22,110 nucleotides of DNA from an uncultured Johnsonella sp. (GCA_905373785.1 CAJPUK010000022.1:1-22110); one strand, 5' to 3'. Positions 1-8,175 are shown, numbered from the stretch's first letter. Made by a program: numbers and translations. Notes: generated from the letters alone by a model not told the origin.

Positions 1-2
1 GT

Positions 3-123
3 AATTATGCGGATTTCAGCCGCAGATATGGCTCTGCTATGAATAATTTAGGATAAATATCATCGTTTTCTCTATTCAGAGCTAAAGAAATTTGAAGGAA
101 AGCTACAGGAGAAAACAGCATAA
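3..123 (+). pseudogene. Frameshifted C-terminal fragment of an unrecognised protein
   Basis: The open frame entering the window reads NYADFSRRYGSAMNNLG and stops at 54-56. A second frame reads DKYHRFLYSELKKFEGKLQE and stops at 121-123. The second piece has no start codon of its own. Together they look like one C-terminus interrupted by a +1 shift near position 50. I do not recognise the family. The composition (charged, helical, Lys/Glu-rich tail) and the position at the edge of a probable acquired module suggest a broken mobile-element gene, but that is inference. The 79-codon frame that overlaps at 92-331 runs through the hairpin below and is probably not real. Confidence 0.3.
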
Positions 124-195
124 GAAAAAATGCAAAAGCAAAATTTCAGCTAAGGGGGTTTTGTGCCCAAAAATAGACAGCATTATAGAAAAACA

Positions 196-249
196 AAATA
201 TCCTGACAAAGTCACAAAGCCAAAACGCCTTGTATTTGTCAGGATATTT
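196..249 (+). terminator. Long hairpin, probable factor-independent terminator
   Basis: There is a perfect 15-bp inverted repeat, AAATATCCTGACAAA at 196-210 and TTTGTCAGGATATTT at 235-249, with a 24-nt loop. The right arm is followed by a T-rich run (TCTATTTTGTTC). The left arm is preceded by an A-rich run, so it could work in both directions. It separates the upstream gene fragment from the promoter of the response-regulator gene. Confidence 0.45.
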
Positions 250-316
250 CTATTTTGTTCTGTGGGAAGTAAAATTACTTATTTTCCGACAGCCTCTTTG
301 CTATAGCTACGAAAAA

Positions 317-345
317 TTGACCATATATTAAATAAATGATATAAT
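317..345 (+). promoter_or_regulatory. Sigma-A-type promoter of the two-component operon
   Basis: TTGACC (317-322), a 17-bp spacer, then TATAAT (340-345), which is also preceded by TG at 337-338 (extended -10). A perfect 6-bp palindrome, GATATA-ATT-TATATC (338-352), overlaps the -10 and the expected start point and could be an operator. The predicted leader is about 50 nt and ends in AAGGAT before the ATG at 403. Confidence 0.65.
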
Positions 346-402
346 TTATATCTAATAAGATGTAGTTTTTTATTTTAAATTTATAAAAAAGGATGACTGA
401 TT

Positions 403-1083
403 ATGACATTTGATTGTTTAGTTGTAGATGATGAAAAAACATTGTTAGACAGTACAAGTGAATATCTGAACTTATTTGGGGTCAAAACTATCACCGCTGA
501 AACAGCAAAAGAGTGTATGGATATACTGAACAAATATCCGATCAGATTAATCTTATTAGATATTAATTTGAATAAAGATTCAGGATTTGAGCTATGTAAA
601 AAAATAAGAGAAATAAGCAACATACCAATTATATTTATTAGTGCCAGAAATAGTGATGATGATATGATATTGGCACTACATATAGGTGGTGATGATTACA
701 TACAAAAACCATATTCATTAAGTTATTTACTGGCTAAAATTAAAGCCGTTTTAAAAAGATATTACCCTGAAACCGTTGAAGAAGTTATAAGTCTTGGAAT
801 CTGCACTGTAAACTTAAAAAATGAAACAGTATATAAGGAAAATATAGAGCTTAAATTAAAGAGCATGGAGAGAAAGTTATTGTTTTATTTCCTTAAAAAT
901 AGAGGAAGAACTATTTCGAAAGAAGAATTATTTCAGAATGTTTGGGATGATACACTAACAGGAGACAATACATTAAATGTCCATATGCACTACCTAAGAG
1001 ATAAATTTGAAGAAGATCCCAATAATCCCAAGTTATTTAAAACTGTATGGGGTGTAGGATACTTGCTCTGTGAGAAGGGATAG
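403..1083 (+). CDS. OmpR/PhoB-family response regulator
   Basis: This is a 226-residue DNA-binding response regulator. The receiver domain (about 3-118) has the acidic pair D9/D10, phosphoacceptor D53 in LILLDINLN, switch Ser80 and conserved K102 in YIQKPYS. The C-terminal winged-helix domain (about 128-224) has the usual end of the family (VHMHYLRDKFEEDP...VWGVGYLL). The start at 403 has an AAGGAT ribosome binding site 8 nt upstream. Its histidine kinase follows after 3 nt, so the two are co-transcribed from the promoter at 317-345. The ABC exporter downstream is the likely target, as in BceRS/LanRK-type antimicrobial-peptide systems. That link rests on context, not on a recognised binding site. 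Confidence 0.93.
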   Translation: MTFDCLVVDDEKTLLDSTSEYLNLFGVKTITAETAKECMDILNKYPIRLILLDINLNKDSGFELCKKIREISNIPIIFISARNSDDDMILALHIGGDDYIQKPYSLSYLLAKIKAVLKRYYPETVEEVISLGICTVNLKNETVYKENIELKLKSMERKLLFYFLKNRGRTISKEELFQNVWDDTLTGDNTLNVHMHYLRDKFEEDPNNPKLFKTVWGVGYLLCEKG

Positions 1084-1086
1084 GAT

Positions 1087-2349
1087 ATGAGAAAGATTAT
1101 ACTTTTTTATATAATGTATTTATCTATCTGTATTACAATATTACTTATACCGACAAACATTGATACTTCAAAAAGCTACGTTGAGATTAATCATATTCTA
1201 AAAACAGTCCAAGATAATTGGGAAGAAATGCAAGAAGGCAGATTCAAGAAAATAGAAAATGTAAAAAGTGATTTTCTTATAATAGATAATGACAATAACA
1301 TATTGCTAAGATCCTCAGATACTTTTAAGTTAGATGCCAATATATACTCTCATATAAAAAATAAAGATACAATTACTGAGATAGTTAAAGATAATGCGGT
1401 TGTAGGTAAGGTTATAATCGAAAATAATGATAAGATGATATATCAAAATAAGTACCGACAAATAAAGATATTTTGTTTTATGGTTATGATAATAGCGGGG
1501 ATATTGATGAGCATATTTATGTTTATACTTTGGAAAACATTATTGAAACCAATAAATAAAATAAAAAGGAATGTGGAACATATTGCCCAAGGGAACTTAG
1601 AAATGCCTCTTGTTGTTGAATGTAAGGGTATAATTGGAGATTTTGCAAACAGCTTTAATATATTGAGAGAGAGCCTTTTGATTTCTAAAAATGAGGAAAT
1701 ACTTTTAAAAAAGAAAAATAAAGAACTCATAGCCTCACTAAGTCATGATATAAAAACTCCTGTCGCTTCTATAAAAGCAGTTGCTGAATTACTATCTGTA
1801 CAGGAAGAAGATGATATTAAAAGAAATAAATTATCTGATGTTATTACAAAAGCAGAGCAAATAAATTTACTTGCAGATAACTTGTTGCAGACAACACTTG
1901 AAGAGCTGAACGAGTGGGAAGTATCTGTAAATGAAGAATCAAGCGAAATTATATCAAATATTATAAGGAATGCCGACTATAAAAACTTTGTGTTACCTTT
2001 TTCAGTAGAACCATGTCTTATAAGACTGGATAAAAATAAGGCTGTACAAGTATTTGACAATATAATTAATAATTCATATAAGTATGCCGACACACCTATT
2101 GAAATTAATACAAAGTTTGTTGATAAATACCTTGAAATCAGTATTGCTGATTTTGGGGGCAATATAAGTGATGAGGATGTAGAACTTATAACTCAAAAGT
2201 TCTATAGAGGTAAAAACTCCGAAGGACATATTGGCACAGGATTAGGATTATATATTAGTAAGAGCCTTATAAAGAAGATGGGTGGAGAACTTTTTGCAAA
2301 AAAAGAAGTTGGTAAGTTCTGTATAAATGTATATATCCTTCTTGTTTAG
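1087..2349 (+). CDS. Sensor histidine kinase, partner of the response regulator
   Basis: This 420-residue membrane kinase has TM1 at about 4-22, an extracytoplasmic segment of about 100 residues (23-125) and TM2 at about 126-150. A HAMP linker (about 151-205) follows, then the dimerisation/phosphoacceptor domain with H220 in SLSHDIKTP. The ATPase domain (about 310-418) has an N box (FDNIINNSYKYAD) and G2 box GTGLGL (383-388). The G1 box reads IADFGGNIS instead of the usual DxGxGI, a mild departure. The extracytoplasmic loop is long enough to bind a ligand directly, unlike BceS-type kinases, which have almost no loop and rely on their permease for sensing. The ligand cannot be named; cell-wall-active peptides are the usual inputs for this arrangement. 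Confidence 0.92.
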   Translation: MRKIILFYIMYLSICITILLIPTNIDTSKSYVEINHILKTVQDNWEEMQEGRFKKIENVKSDFLIIDNDNNILLRSSDTFKLDANIYSHIKNKDTITEIVKDNAVVGKVIIENNDKMIYQNKYRQIKIFCFMVMIIAGILMSIFMFILWKTLLKPINKIKRNVEHIAQGNLEMPLVVECKGIIGDFANSFNILRESLLISKNEEILLKKKNKELIASLSHDIKTPVASIKAVAELLSVQEEDDIKRNKLSDVITKAEQINLLADNLLQTTLEELNEWEVSVNEESSEIISNIIRNADYKNFVLPFSVEPCLIRLDKNKAVQVFDNIINNSYKYADTPIEINTKFVDKYLEISIADFGGNISDEDVELITQKFYRGKNSEGHIGTGLGLYISKSLIKKMGGELFAKKEVGKFCINVYILLV

Positions 2350-2701
2350 CAATATTTTGAGCTGATTTTGATATATCCAAAGGAGTTGAAGTGAAATCGA
2401 ATATATAGTTTATAGGTATATAAACAATCGTTTTTGTCATAAAATTATCTATAAATATAACATATCTTTATGTTCAAATCTAAAAATCTTGGTATATCTG
2501 TTTTTTCAAATAAAGATATGTAAATTCTTTTCTAACGTTAAATTCAATTAAGGATAATTAAGAAATGTCTAAGCTTAAATAAGGGATAGAAAAAGCACAT
2601 TAAGGATTAGTATGTTATCATACAGCTAAAGATAAAGAACAAAAACAAACATAATTATTTCTAAATGAGAAATTTGAAATTTGTTAAGCTTGAAAAGAAG
2701 A
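2350..2701. other. AT-rich 352-bp gap with inverted and tandem repeats
   Basis: I see no gene of convincing size. A perfect 11-bp inverted repeat, ACATATCTTTA (2460-2470) and TAAAGATATGT (2511-2521), has a 40-nt loop. Just upstream of the exporter promoter is a tandem repeat, GAAATTTGAAATTTG (2669-2683), a plausible two-site binding motif for an OmpR-type regulator. An AAAGGAG at about 2381 precedes GTG, but that frame closes after five codons. Confidence 0.4.
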
Positions 2702-2729
2702 TTGACACTTAAAGACGGACAAATATATT
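2702..2729 (+). promoter_or_regulatory. Promoter of the ABC exporter genes
   Basis: TTGACA (2702-2707, consensus), a 16-bp spacer, TATATT (2724-2729). Transcription should begin near 2736. An ATG at 2736 would therefore be almost leaderless, which supports the downstream start at 2799. The separate promoter means the exporter can be induced independently of the regulator operon. Confidence 0.6.
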
Positions 2730-2798
2730 CACAAAATGGGAGTTGAAAGTTTCATTAGGAATAAGTTTTGTCATTATATGAGAAAAGGTGATGTAACT

Positions 2799-3569
2799 AT
2801 GAATAAAGAGAAAACTGCCTTGATAAAAACAAATAAATTATGTAAAACATTTAACCAGAGAGATTGCCAAGAAAATATTTTAAAAAATATTGATATGGAG
2901 ATATACAATGAAGATTTTACTGTAATTATGGGAGCTTCTGGCTCAGGAAAATCAACATTGTTATACATGTTGTCGGGAATGGATAGACCAACATTAGGAA
3001 ATGTATACTTTTTAGGAGAAGATATAAGTAGGAAAAGTGATGAGAAATTAGCAGTTTTTAGGAGAAATCATTGCGGATTTGTTTTTCAGCAAAATAATTT
3101 AATAGATAATTTAACAGTGCTTGAAAATATAGTTATAGCCGGATTACTTAAAGATAAGAATATTACTCATGTAAATGAAAGAGCAAAAAAAATATTGTCT
3201 GATGTTGGAATTTCAAAGGAACTTTATGACAAAGAAGTTCTAAATATATCCGGCGGAGAAGCACAAAGAATTTCGGTTGCTCGTTCAGTGATTAATTCAC
3301 CCAAAATAATATTTGCAGACGAACCTACCGGAGCATTGAATTCAAAGGCGGGGAAACAAGTGTTGGACTTGCTGACGAGATTAAATAGAGAGGGACACAG
3401 TATAGTTTTGGTTACGCATGATGTACATGCTGCACTTAGAGGAAATAGGGTAATATACATAAAGGATGGTGTCGTAGAGGGTGAGTGCATTCTAAGTGAG
3501 TACACAGAAGAAAAAAATGATGAAAGGACAATAAAATTGGAAGAGTTTTTGGAAAAAATGGGTTGGTGA
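2799..3569 (+). CDS. ABC exporter ATPase (MacB/BceA/LolD-like)
   Basis: This 256-residue nucleotide-binding subunit belongs to the class paired with FtsX-type permeases. It shows Walker A GASGSGKST (45-53), a Q-loop (FVFQQNNLIDNLTVLEN), the signature LNISGGEAQRISVAR, Walker B IIFADEPTGALNS and H-loop VTHDVHAA. The EPTGALNS motif is typical of the MacB/BceA/LolD branch. The frame is open from 2736, but only the ATG at 2799 has a ribosome binding site (AAGGTG, about 8 nt upstream), so I start there. The permease gene follows after 6 nt. The pair probably removes or releases cell-envelope-active peptides. A specific substrate cannot be read from the sequence. Confidence 0.93.
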   Translation: MNKEKTALIKTNKLCKTFNQRDCQENILKNIDMEIYNEDFTVIMGASGSGKSTLLYMLSGMDRPTLGNVYFLGEDISRKSDEKLAVFRRNHCGFVFQQNNLIDNLTVLENIVIAGLLKDKNITHVNERAKKILSDVGISKELYDKEVLNISGGEAQRISVARSVINSPKIIFADEPTGALNSKAGKQVLDLLTRLNREGHSIVLVTHDVHAALRGNRVIYIKDGVVEGECILSEYTEEKNDERTIKLEEFLEKMGW

Positions 3570-3575
3570 TTTGAA

Positions 3576-5939
3576 ATGAAAAAAATTTGGATTTTGGCTC
3601 GTTCCGGAATTTTAAGGAATATATATTCATCTGTAGTTTACGTAATTTTGTCAATAATATTAGCATTTTTATGCAATACAGTCTTTTCTATTGAAGATAG
3701 CTTCAATACATCATTTGCCAAGGTTTTTAATAAAACTAAGAGTGCCGATTGTGCTGAAGTTATACCGGATAGCTATTATACTGCTAAAGAGGCTGATATA
3801 AGAAAAATATTAACTGAAGACGCTGATGTAAGCGAATATCATATAGAGGATGCGTTGTTTCTTTTAAAAACTCCTTTAGTTTATGAAAGAGATAAAAAAG
3901 AACTTTCCGGATCATGGATGATTAGGAACTCGGATAGAGATGTGGAGTTGTCAATAATTAGTTTCGTTGAAAAATCAGAAGAAGTATATGAGGATCCTAT
4001 ATACGTACCTTTTATATGCAAAAGTTTTTTCGGGTTTAATCTTGGAGATAAGATTTCATTTAAACATAATAATAAGGTCTTAAGTTACCATATTGCAGGT
4101 TTTACTGAGAGTATTCTATTTGGAAACAGAGGAACGATAGCTTTTGAATTACCTGATAAAGCATTTAAAGATATAAGAAGCGGATTTGTAACGGAAGATG
4201 GAAAAAGTAAGATAATTTTGGTAAAATCACAGAGCTTATCAATTCATAAAAAGCTATTGAATTTATTTAAAGACATTCCTTATATCAATTATGTTGATCG
4301 TAACAGTGCAGCTTTATCAATGAATTCTTCAATAGCAGTATATAGATATATTATGATTTTCTTTGCAATTATAAATGCAGTAATAGTTGCATTAGTAATA
4401 AAATACAAAATAAAAAGCAGTATTATAAAGGGATATAAGAATATAGGTATTTTGAAAGCTTTAGGATATAAATCAGATGAAATAAGTGCAGCATACATAT
4501 TGCAGTATCTGACTTTAAGTATTTTGGGTTATATTATTGGAATAGCTTTGTCATTTGAATTTTATAGTGTGTTGTTTAAAAATATAACAGCAGAAATAGG
4601 TTTCAAATGGGAAAGTAGTGTAAGTTTCAAAAGATTGATATTCTTTCTGATAATCAGTATGTGTGTGGTAGGTGTTTTGACATTCTTATCAACTATAAAA
4701 ACGAGAAGGATATCCCCGGTAAAAGCATTGAGGGGTGATATTGATGGCTCCACAAGTTCTAAGGTATCAGTAACAAGGGGATTATTGTACCCTAACTTTA
4801 TAATTGCATGGAAACTTTTCTATAGCAGAAGAAAACAAAATATACTGTTAATATTGATTATTTCACTATCTATGCTTGCTACATCATTTTTTCTGACCTT
4901 ATATTATAATGTTGTAGCCGGCAAAAATAGATTAGGATTACAGCAAATAAGCGGAATGGAAAATTTCTCAATAGTTTTACAGTTAAAAGAAAATGAAGAT
5001 ATAGAACAGTGGATTGAAAAGATAAAAGGAGTAGCAGGAGTAAAACAAACGGTAAAAGCTATAGGTCCCGGAGGTTCAGTACTTTATTGCGATGATAAAT
5101 GCGATGTAAGAACAACGATCTATGATGATTATGAGAAGACAGATAAGGTAGGATTATATAAAGGAAGATATCCACTTCATGAAAATGAAGCTGCAATTTC
5201 GGTAACATTGTCTTCCGTTTTAAAAAAGGGCGAAGGTGATTTCATAACTTTTAAAAATGAATTGCAAGATAATTCTAATTTGGGAGAATATGTAATAACA
5301 GGTATAACTCAAGGAAGTTATACAGGTGGAATGGATGTTTCGCTTACATTTGACGGAATTAAACAAATTGATAAAAATGCAAAATGGCAAACTGTTTACG
5401 TATACACCTTTGATGACGGAGATATATATAAAACTATCAATGATATAAAACAAGTTTGTGGAAAAAACATAGTATATATAGATAATTTTCAAAATGTCTT
5501 TAACAAGCAATTTGAATCAGTTACAAAAAATATTTCCGATTTGGTTTTATGGGTACTGATTTTAAGCATATGTATTATTTCTGTGATAGTATTTTTGGTT
5601 GCTCAGACAATATTGTTGAATAATACATATATGTTTGGAGTTCTAAAAGCTGTAGGATTTACAACTGCTCAAATAATGTATCAGATTGTAATGAGTATGT
5701 TTCCAATAGTAATGCTTGGAAGTTTTATAGGATACTTATTATCAAATGTTTTTACTAATACTATAACCACCATGATGCTCAACAGAATGGGGGTATACAA
5801 GGTTGATTTTTCATCACCTGATAGCTATATATTGGGATTTGTAGTGCTAATATGTACAGTTTCGTATATGGTATCAATTTTGGCACTATGGAAACTGAAA
5901 AATGAAACACCTGTTAAAATTATTCGACAAAAAGAATAA
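3576..5939 (+). CDS. FtsX-type ABC permease, 8 TM
   Basis: This 787-residue integral membrane protein is built from two FtsX-like halves. Hydrophobic segments lie at about 18-38, 259-279, 308-330, 354-375, 424-448, 655-683, 702-730 and 752-775. Two large extracytoplasmic domains lie between TM1 and TM2 (about 220 residues) and between TM5 and TM6 (about 205 residues). The internal symmetry shows in the repeated phrases GILKALGYKSDEI (first half) and GVLKAVGFTTAQI (second half). BceB permeases have 10 TM and one large loop, so this is an FtsX/LolCE-like exporter rather than a true BceB. It is translated right after the ATPase and ends 55 bp before a mobile-element gene fragment. Confidence 0.9.
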   Translation: MKKIWILARSGILRNIYSSVVYVILSIILAFLCNTVFSIEDSFNTSFAKVFNKTKSADCAEVIPDSYYTAKEADIRKILTEDADVSEYHIEDALFLLKTPLVYERDKKELSGSWMIRNSDRDVELSIISFVEKSEEVYEDPIYVPFICKSFFGFNLGDKISFKHNNKVLSYHIAGFTESILFGNRGTIAFELPDKAFKDIRSGFVTEDGKSKIILVKSQSLSIHKKLLNLFKDIPYINYVDRNSAALSMNSSIAVYRYIMIFFAIINAVIVALVIKYKIKSSIIKGYKNIGILKALGYKSDEISAAYILQYLTLSILGYIIGIALSFEFYSVLFKNITAEIGFKWESSVSFKRLIFFLIISMCVVGVLTFLSTIKTRRISPVKALRGDIDGSTSSKVSVTRGLLYPNFIIAWKLFYSRRKQNILLILIISLSMLATSFFLTLYYNVVAGKNRLGLQQISGMENFSIVLQLKENEDIEQWIEKIKGVAGVKQTVKAIGPGGSVLYCDDKCDVRTTIYDDYEKTDKVGLYKGRYPLHENEAAISVTLSSVLKKGEGDFITFKNELQDNSNLGEYVITGITQGSYTGGMDVSLTFDGIKQIDKNAKWQTVYVYTFDDGDIYKTINDIKQVCGKNIVYIDNFQNVFNKQFESVTKNISDLVLWVLILSICIISVIVFLVAQTILLNNTYMFGVLKAVGFTTAQIMYQIVMSMFPIVMLGSFIGYLLSNVFTNTITTMMLNRMGVYKVDFSSPDSYILGFVVLICTVSYMVSILALWKLKNETPVKIIRQKE

Positions 5940-5985
5940 TGATTAAGTGTTTAGCTGTTTATAAGCTCTCAAGCAGAGAAGATAA

Positions 5986-6177
5986 TACAAAAAATTGAAA
6001 TATTCATCGTCAAATCCTTACGCTTTTACAGAACAAGGCATTGCCATGCTTTCTTCTGTGCGTAAAAGTGATATTGTAATAGAAGTGAGTAGCAACATCA
6101 AAATTTTATACAAATTTAATAAAAAAACACTGGAATTTAAGATTAGGGGGGGGTATAATGACTATAAAATAATATAA
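5986..6177 (+). pseudogene. Fragment of an ORF6N-domain (phage/ICE) DNA-binding protein
   Basis: The open frame contains SNPYAFTEQGIAMLSSVRKS followed by DIVIEVSSNIKI. This matches the conserved C-terminal half of the ORF6N domain, where members read roughly LPYAFTEQGVAMLSSVL-S and then V-V-NI-IMRAFV. The N-terminal half is missing: a stop lies at 5983-5985 and the frame has only a TTG to start with. The tail degenerates into an unrelated Lys-rich end. I read it as a decayed remnant of an antirepressor-like gene, marking the right side of an acquired segment. A short functional protein is unlikely because there is no ribosome binding site. Confidence 0.6.
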
Positions 6178-6191
6178 GGAGGGTATTACTG

Positions 6192-6557
6192 ATGTTCGAT
6201 AATAAATTAAGTAAAGTCTTAACTTTCGGTCTATCAACTTTTTTTATTGCTGCTGTGATCATGAGGATAGGAAAGGTTTATTTGCTAAAAGAATATGAAG
6301 TTGCGTTTCCATGGTTTAATATACTGGGAATAGTTTTTATAGCTTTAGCATTATTATTTTTCATAATTGAAAGGCGAAGTAACTTACCTTTCTTTTATGG
6401 TGCAAGTCAAAGAGGCGGCTCTAATGCAAATTCATTTATAGTAGCTGCTATAGGATTAAACTTCCTTAGTTTAAACAATGTGCAATTTATTATATATATG
6501 CTTGCCTTGATTTGTGCCATGCTATTACTTGCTTACACTGTAAAAGCAAAGAGTTAA
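6192..6557 (+). CDS. Small 4-TM membrane protein, function unknown
   Basis: This 121-residue protein has four hydrophobic segments, at about 10-25, 41-60, 81-92 and 97-117, separated by short basic loops (ERRSN, KAKS at the end). The start at 6192 has a very strong ribosome binding site (AAGGAGG, 6176-6182). I do not recognise a named family. It resembles the small hydrophobic proteins often found beside ABC exporters or in mobile-element cargo, but nothing in the sequence proves a role. No separate promoter is evident; it may be read from the exporter promoter through the remnant. Confidence 0.6.
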   Translation: MFDNKLSKVLTFGLSTFFIAAVIMRIGKVYLLKEYEVAFPWFNILGIVFIALALLFFIIERRSNLPFFYGASQRGGSNANSFIVAAIGLNFLSLNNVQFIIYMLALICAMLLLAYTVKAKS

Positions 6558-6671
6558 AAGGTATTTATACAATATAAATTCACTCGGAAAATAGCACAAG
6601 TACCTTACTTACAAAGGTATATTTTGGTGATTTTTAATATAAATCCACTCGTAAGATAGCATAAATACCTT
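6558..6671. repeat. Two tandem degenerate units, each a stem-loop
   Basis: A segment beginning AATATAAATTCACTCG (6571) recurs 65 bp later as AATATAAATCCACTCG (6636). Similarity continues for about 45 bp, including ATAGCA and TACCTT. Each unit is bounded by an inverted repeat: AAGGTAT (6558) with GTACCTT (6600-6606), and AAGGTAT (6614) with ATACCTT (6665-6671). They may form 3'-end structures for the upstream gene. Confidence 0.5.
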
Positions 6672-6720
6672 GCTTGTAAAATACATACTTTAATAATTTG
6701 TCTATAAAATATAAAATAAA

Positions 6721-6819
6721 GGGGCTGTTGCAAAATAGAAATCATGCATAAGATATAGCGGTATTTTGGCGAAGTGTCATCCTATATCTTGTGCAAAAAT
6801 CTTAAAATGCAGCAGCCCC
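6721..6819. mobile_element. Family-1 MITE-like palindrome, copy A
   Basis: A 99-bp element with terminal inverted repeats GGGGCTGTTGCA (6721-6732) and TGCAGCAGCCCC (6808-6819, one mismatch). It has a second internal stem (CATAAGATATA with TATATCTTGTG) and no coding capacity. The reverse complement of the whole unit matches the element at 17516-17613 over nearly its full length. The end sequence resembles those of some insertion-sequence families that begin GGxxCTGTTGCAAA, which suggests a non-autonomous derivative. It lies 47 bp past the end of lrgB and could act as a bidirectional terminator. Confidence 0.7.
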
Positions 6820-6866
6820 TTGGTTTTATATCATTTAAAAAGTCGAGTTAATTACTGACAGCTACT

Positions 6867-7550
6867 CTAAAAAAACTTTGCAAATACAGGTGAAAGCAGT
6901 ACTGTTACTATACCTGCCACCACAAGTGCAAGCGAACTCATTGCCCCTTGGGTTTTTCCCATTTCTATAGCCTTGACTGTACCCATGGCATGGGCAGCTG
7001 TACCTATTCCAAGCCCCTGTGCTATAGGGTCTGTAATTCTAAAAAGCTTCATTACCAGTCCGGCACATAAGTTTCCGAAGATACCGGTGATTGCTATAAC
7101 CGCCGCAGTAATATTCGGTATACCGCCAAGTTCCTTTGAAAGGTCAAGACCTATGGCAGTGGTGATGGACTTTGGCAAAAGTGTTGCATAGTGCTCATAC
7201 TCAAGCTTAAAAAGTAGGCTTAAGCCAAAAATCGATAAAAGTCCGAGAGCTATACCTATACTTACGCTTAATACAACTGCCAATAAATTATTTTTAAGAA
7301 GTTCCAGTTTCTCATACAAAGGAACGGCAAGGCAGACGGTAGCAGGTGTCAAAAGATAACTTATATAAGCCGCTCCCAAAGAGTAGGTATCGTAATCTAT
7401 CTTTAGAATAAGAAGCACCGATATAACTATTGCCGTAGCTAAAAGCAGGGGGCTTGCTATGACAAGTTTTGTCTTATTTCTGATCCATGTACCTATCTCA
7501 AAAGCGATAAGTGTAAGTAAAACCGAAAAAAATACAGAATTATTAAACAT
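6867..7550 (-). CDS. lrgB: LrgB/CidB-family membrane protein
   Basis: This 227-residue polytopic protein has the family hallmarks SYLLTPATVCLAVPLYE, LPKSITTAIG, GIPNITAAVIAITGIFGN and GIGTAAHAMGT. It is full length for LrgB (about 230). It starts 3 nt after the lrgA stop, with GGAGG inside the lrgA end as its ribosome binding site. In staphylococci LrgAB opposes CidAB in controlling murein hydrolase release and cell lysis, and related proteins move pyruvate or other organic acids. Which applies here is unknown. The family assignment is firm. Confidence 0.92.
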   Translation of the reverse strand: MFNNSVFFSVLLTLIAFEIGTWIRNKTKLVIASPLLLATAIVISVLLILKIDYDTYSLGAAYISYLLTPATVCLAVPLYEKLELLKNNLLAVVLSVSIGIALGLLSIFGLSLLFKLEYEHYATLLPKSITTAIGLDLSKELGGIPNITAAVIAITGIFGNLCAGLVMKLFRITDPIAQGLGIGTAAHAMGTVKAIEMGKTQGAMSSLALVVAGIVTVLLSPVFAKFF

Positions 7551-7553
7551 TTC

Positions 7554-7955
7554 CTATTCCTCCACTTCATCCTCAAGTTCCGATTTTAAAAGCTCCTCCT
7601 TGCTTTGCTTGGAAAAAGCTCTTATAAAGAACTGAGCTATACTTGCTGTAGAACCCATAATTACAACTGTAGACACAAGGGTTATCAATAATATGGGTAC
7701 AAAGGCGCTTTTCATACTTTCCCATGAAACCATAATGCCTATAGAAGGCGGTATAAACATAAGTGTCATAGCCTCTATAAGAAAAATTGAGACCTCTTTG
7801 ACCTGTGATACCTTTACAACTTTAAGGCAAAGCAGAGTAAGAAGTATCAAAAGCCCGTATATACTTGCCGGAATCGGAAAAGGAAGTATTTGCTTTATAA
7901 ACTCTCCGACAAAGCAAATACAAATAATAATCATAAATTGTTTTACATATTTCAT
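7554..7955 (-). CDS. lrgA: LrgA/CidA-family holin-like protein
   Basis: This 133-residue protein has four hydrophobic segments and a charged C-terminus (KSELEDEVEE). The family signature is visible in PFPIPASIYGLLILL and in LIEAMTLMFIPPSIGIM. It is the first gene of a two-gene minus-strand operon with lrgB. The ribosome binding site AGGACG lies upstream of the ATG. A candidate -10 (TACAAT on the minus strand, 7984-7989) lies 28 bp upstream, but I see no good -35. No LytSR-type regulator is adjacent, so control is probably in trans. Confidence 0.9.
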   Translation of the reverse strand: MKYVKQFMIIICICFVGEFIKQILPFPIPASIYGLLILLTLLCLKVVKVSQVKEVSIFLIEAMTLMFIPPSIGIMVSWESMKSAFVPILLITLVSTVVIMGSTASIAQFFIRAFSKQSKEELLKSELEDEVEE

Positions 7956-8175
7956 ATATATCGTCCTAACTGATCAAATGTTTATTGTATTAAAAATATT
8001 TTTCCCATAGTAAATTTACAAAAATGTTGATAAATAAAAGTACTTTCTTCATTAGCCGGAATACATTGACATCTAAATAATTATCATGCAACTTGATGAA
8101 TACACTAGTGCAACCCATTTTAAATAACAACTTTGTAAACGAAAGCATTCATTTTCCTATTGGTGCTCATACGCC

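Noticed and set aside
92..331. 79-codon frame at the left end read as a small protein
   Set aside because: It runs through both arms of the 196-249 hairpin, has poor composition and no convincing ribosome binding site. The real coding remnant is in another frame.
6558..6700. CRISPR-like spaced repeats
   Set aside because: Only two degenerate units with no unique spacer of constant length, and no cas genes nearby.
6867..7955. lrgAB as part of a toxin-antitoxin or phage lysis cassette
   Set aside because: Both proteins match the chromosomal LrgA/LrgB families in full length, with no endolysin or phage genes nearby.
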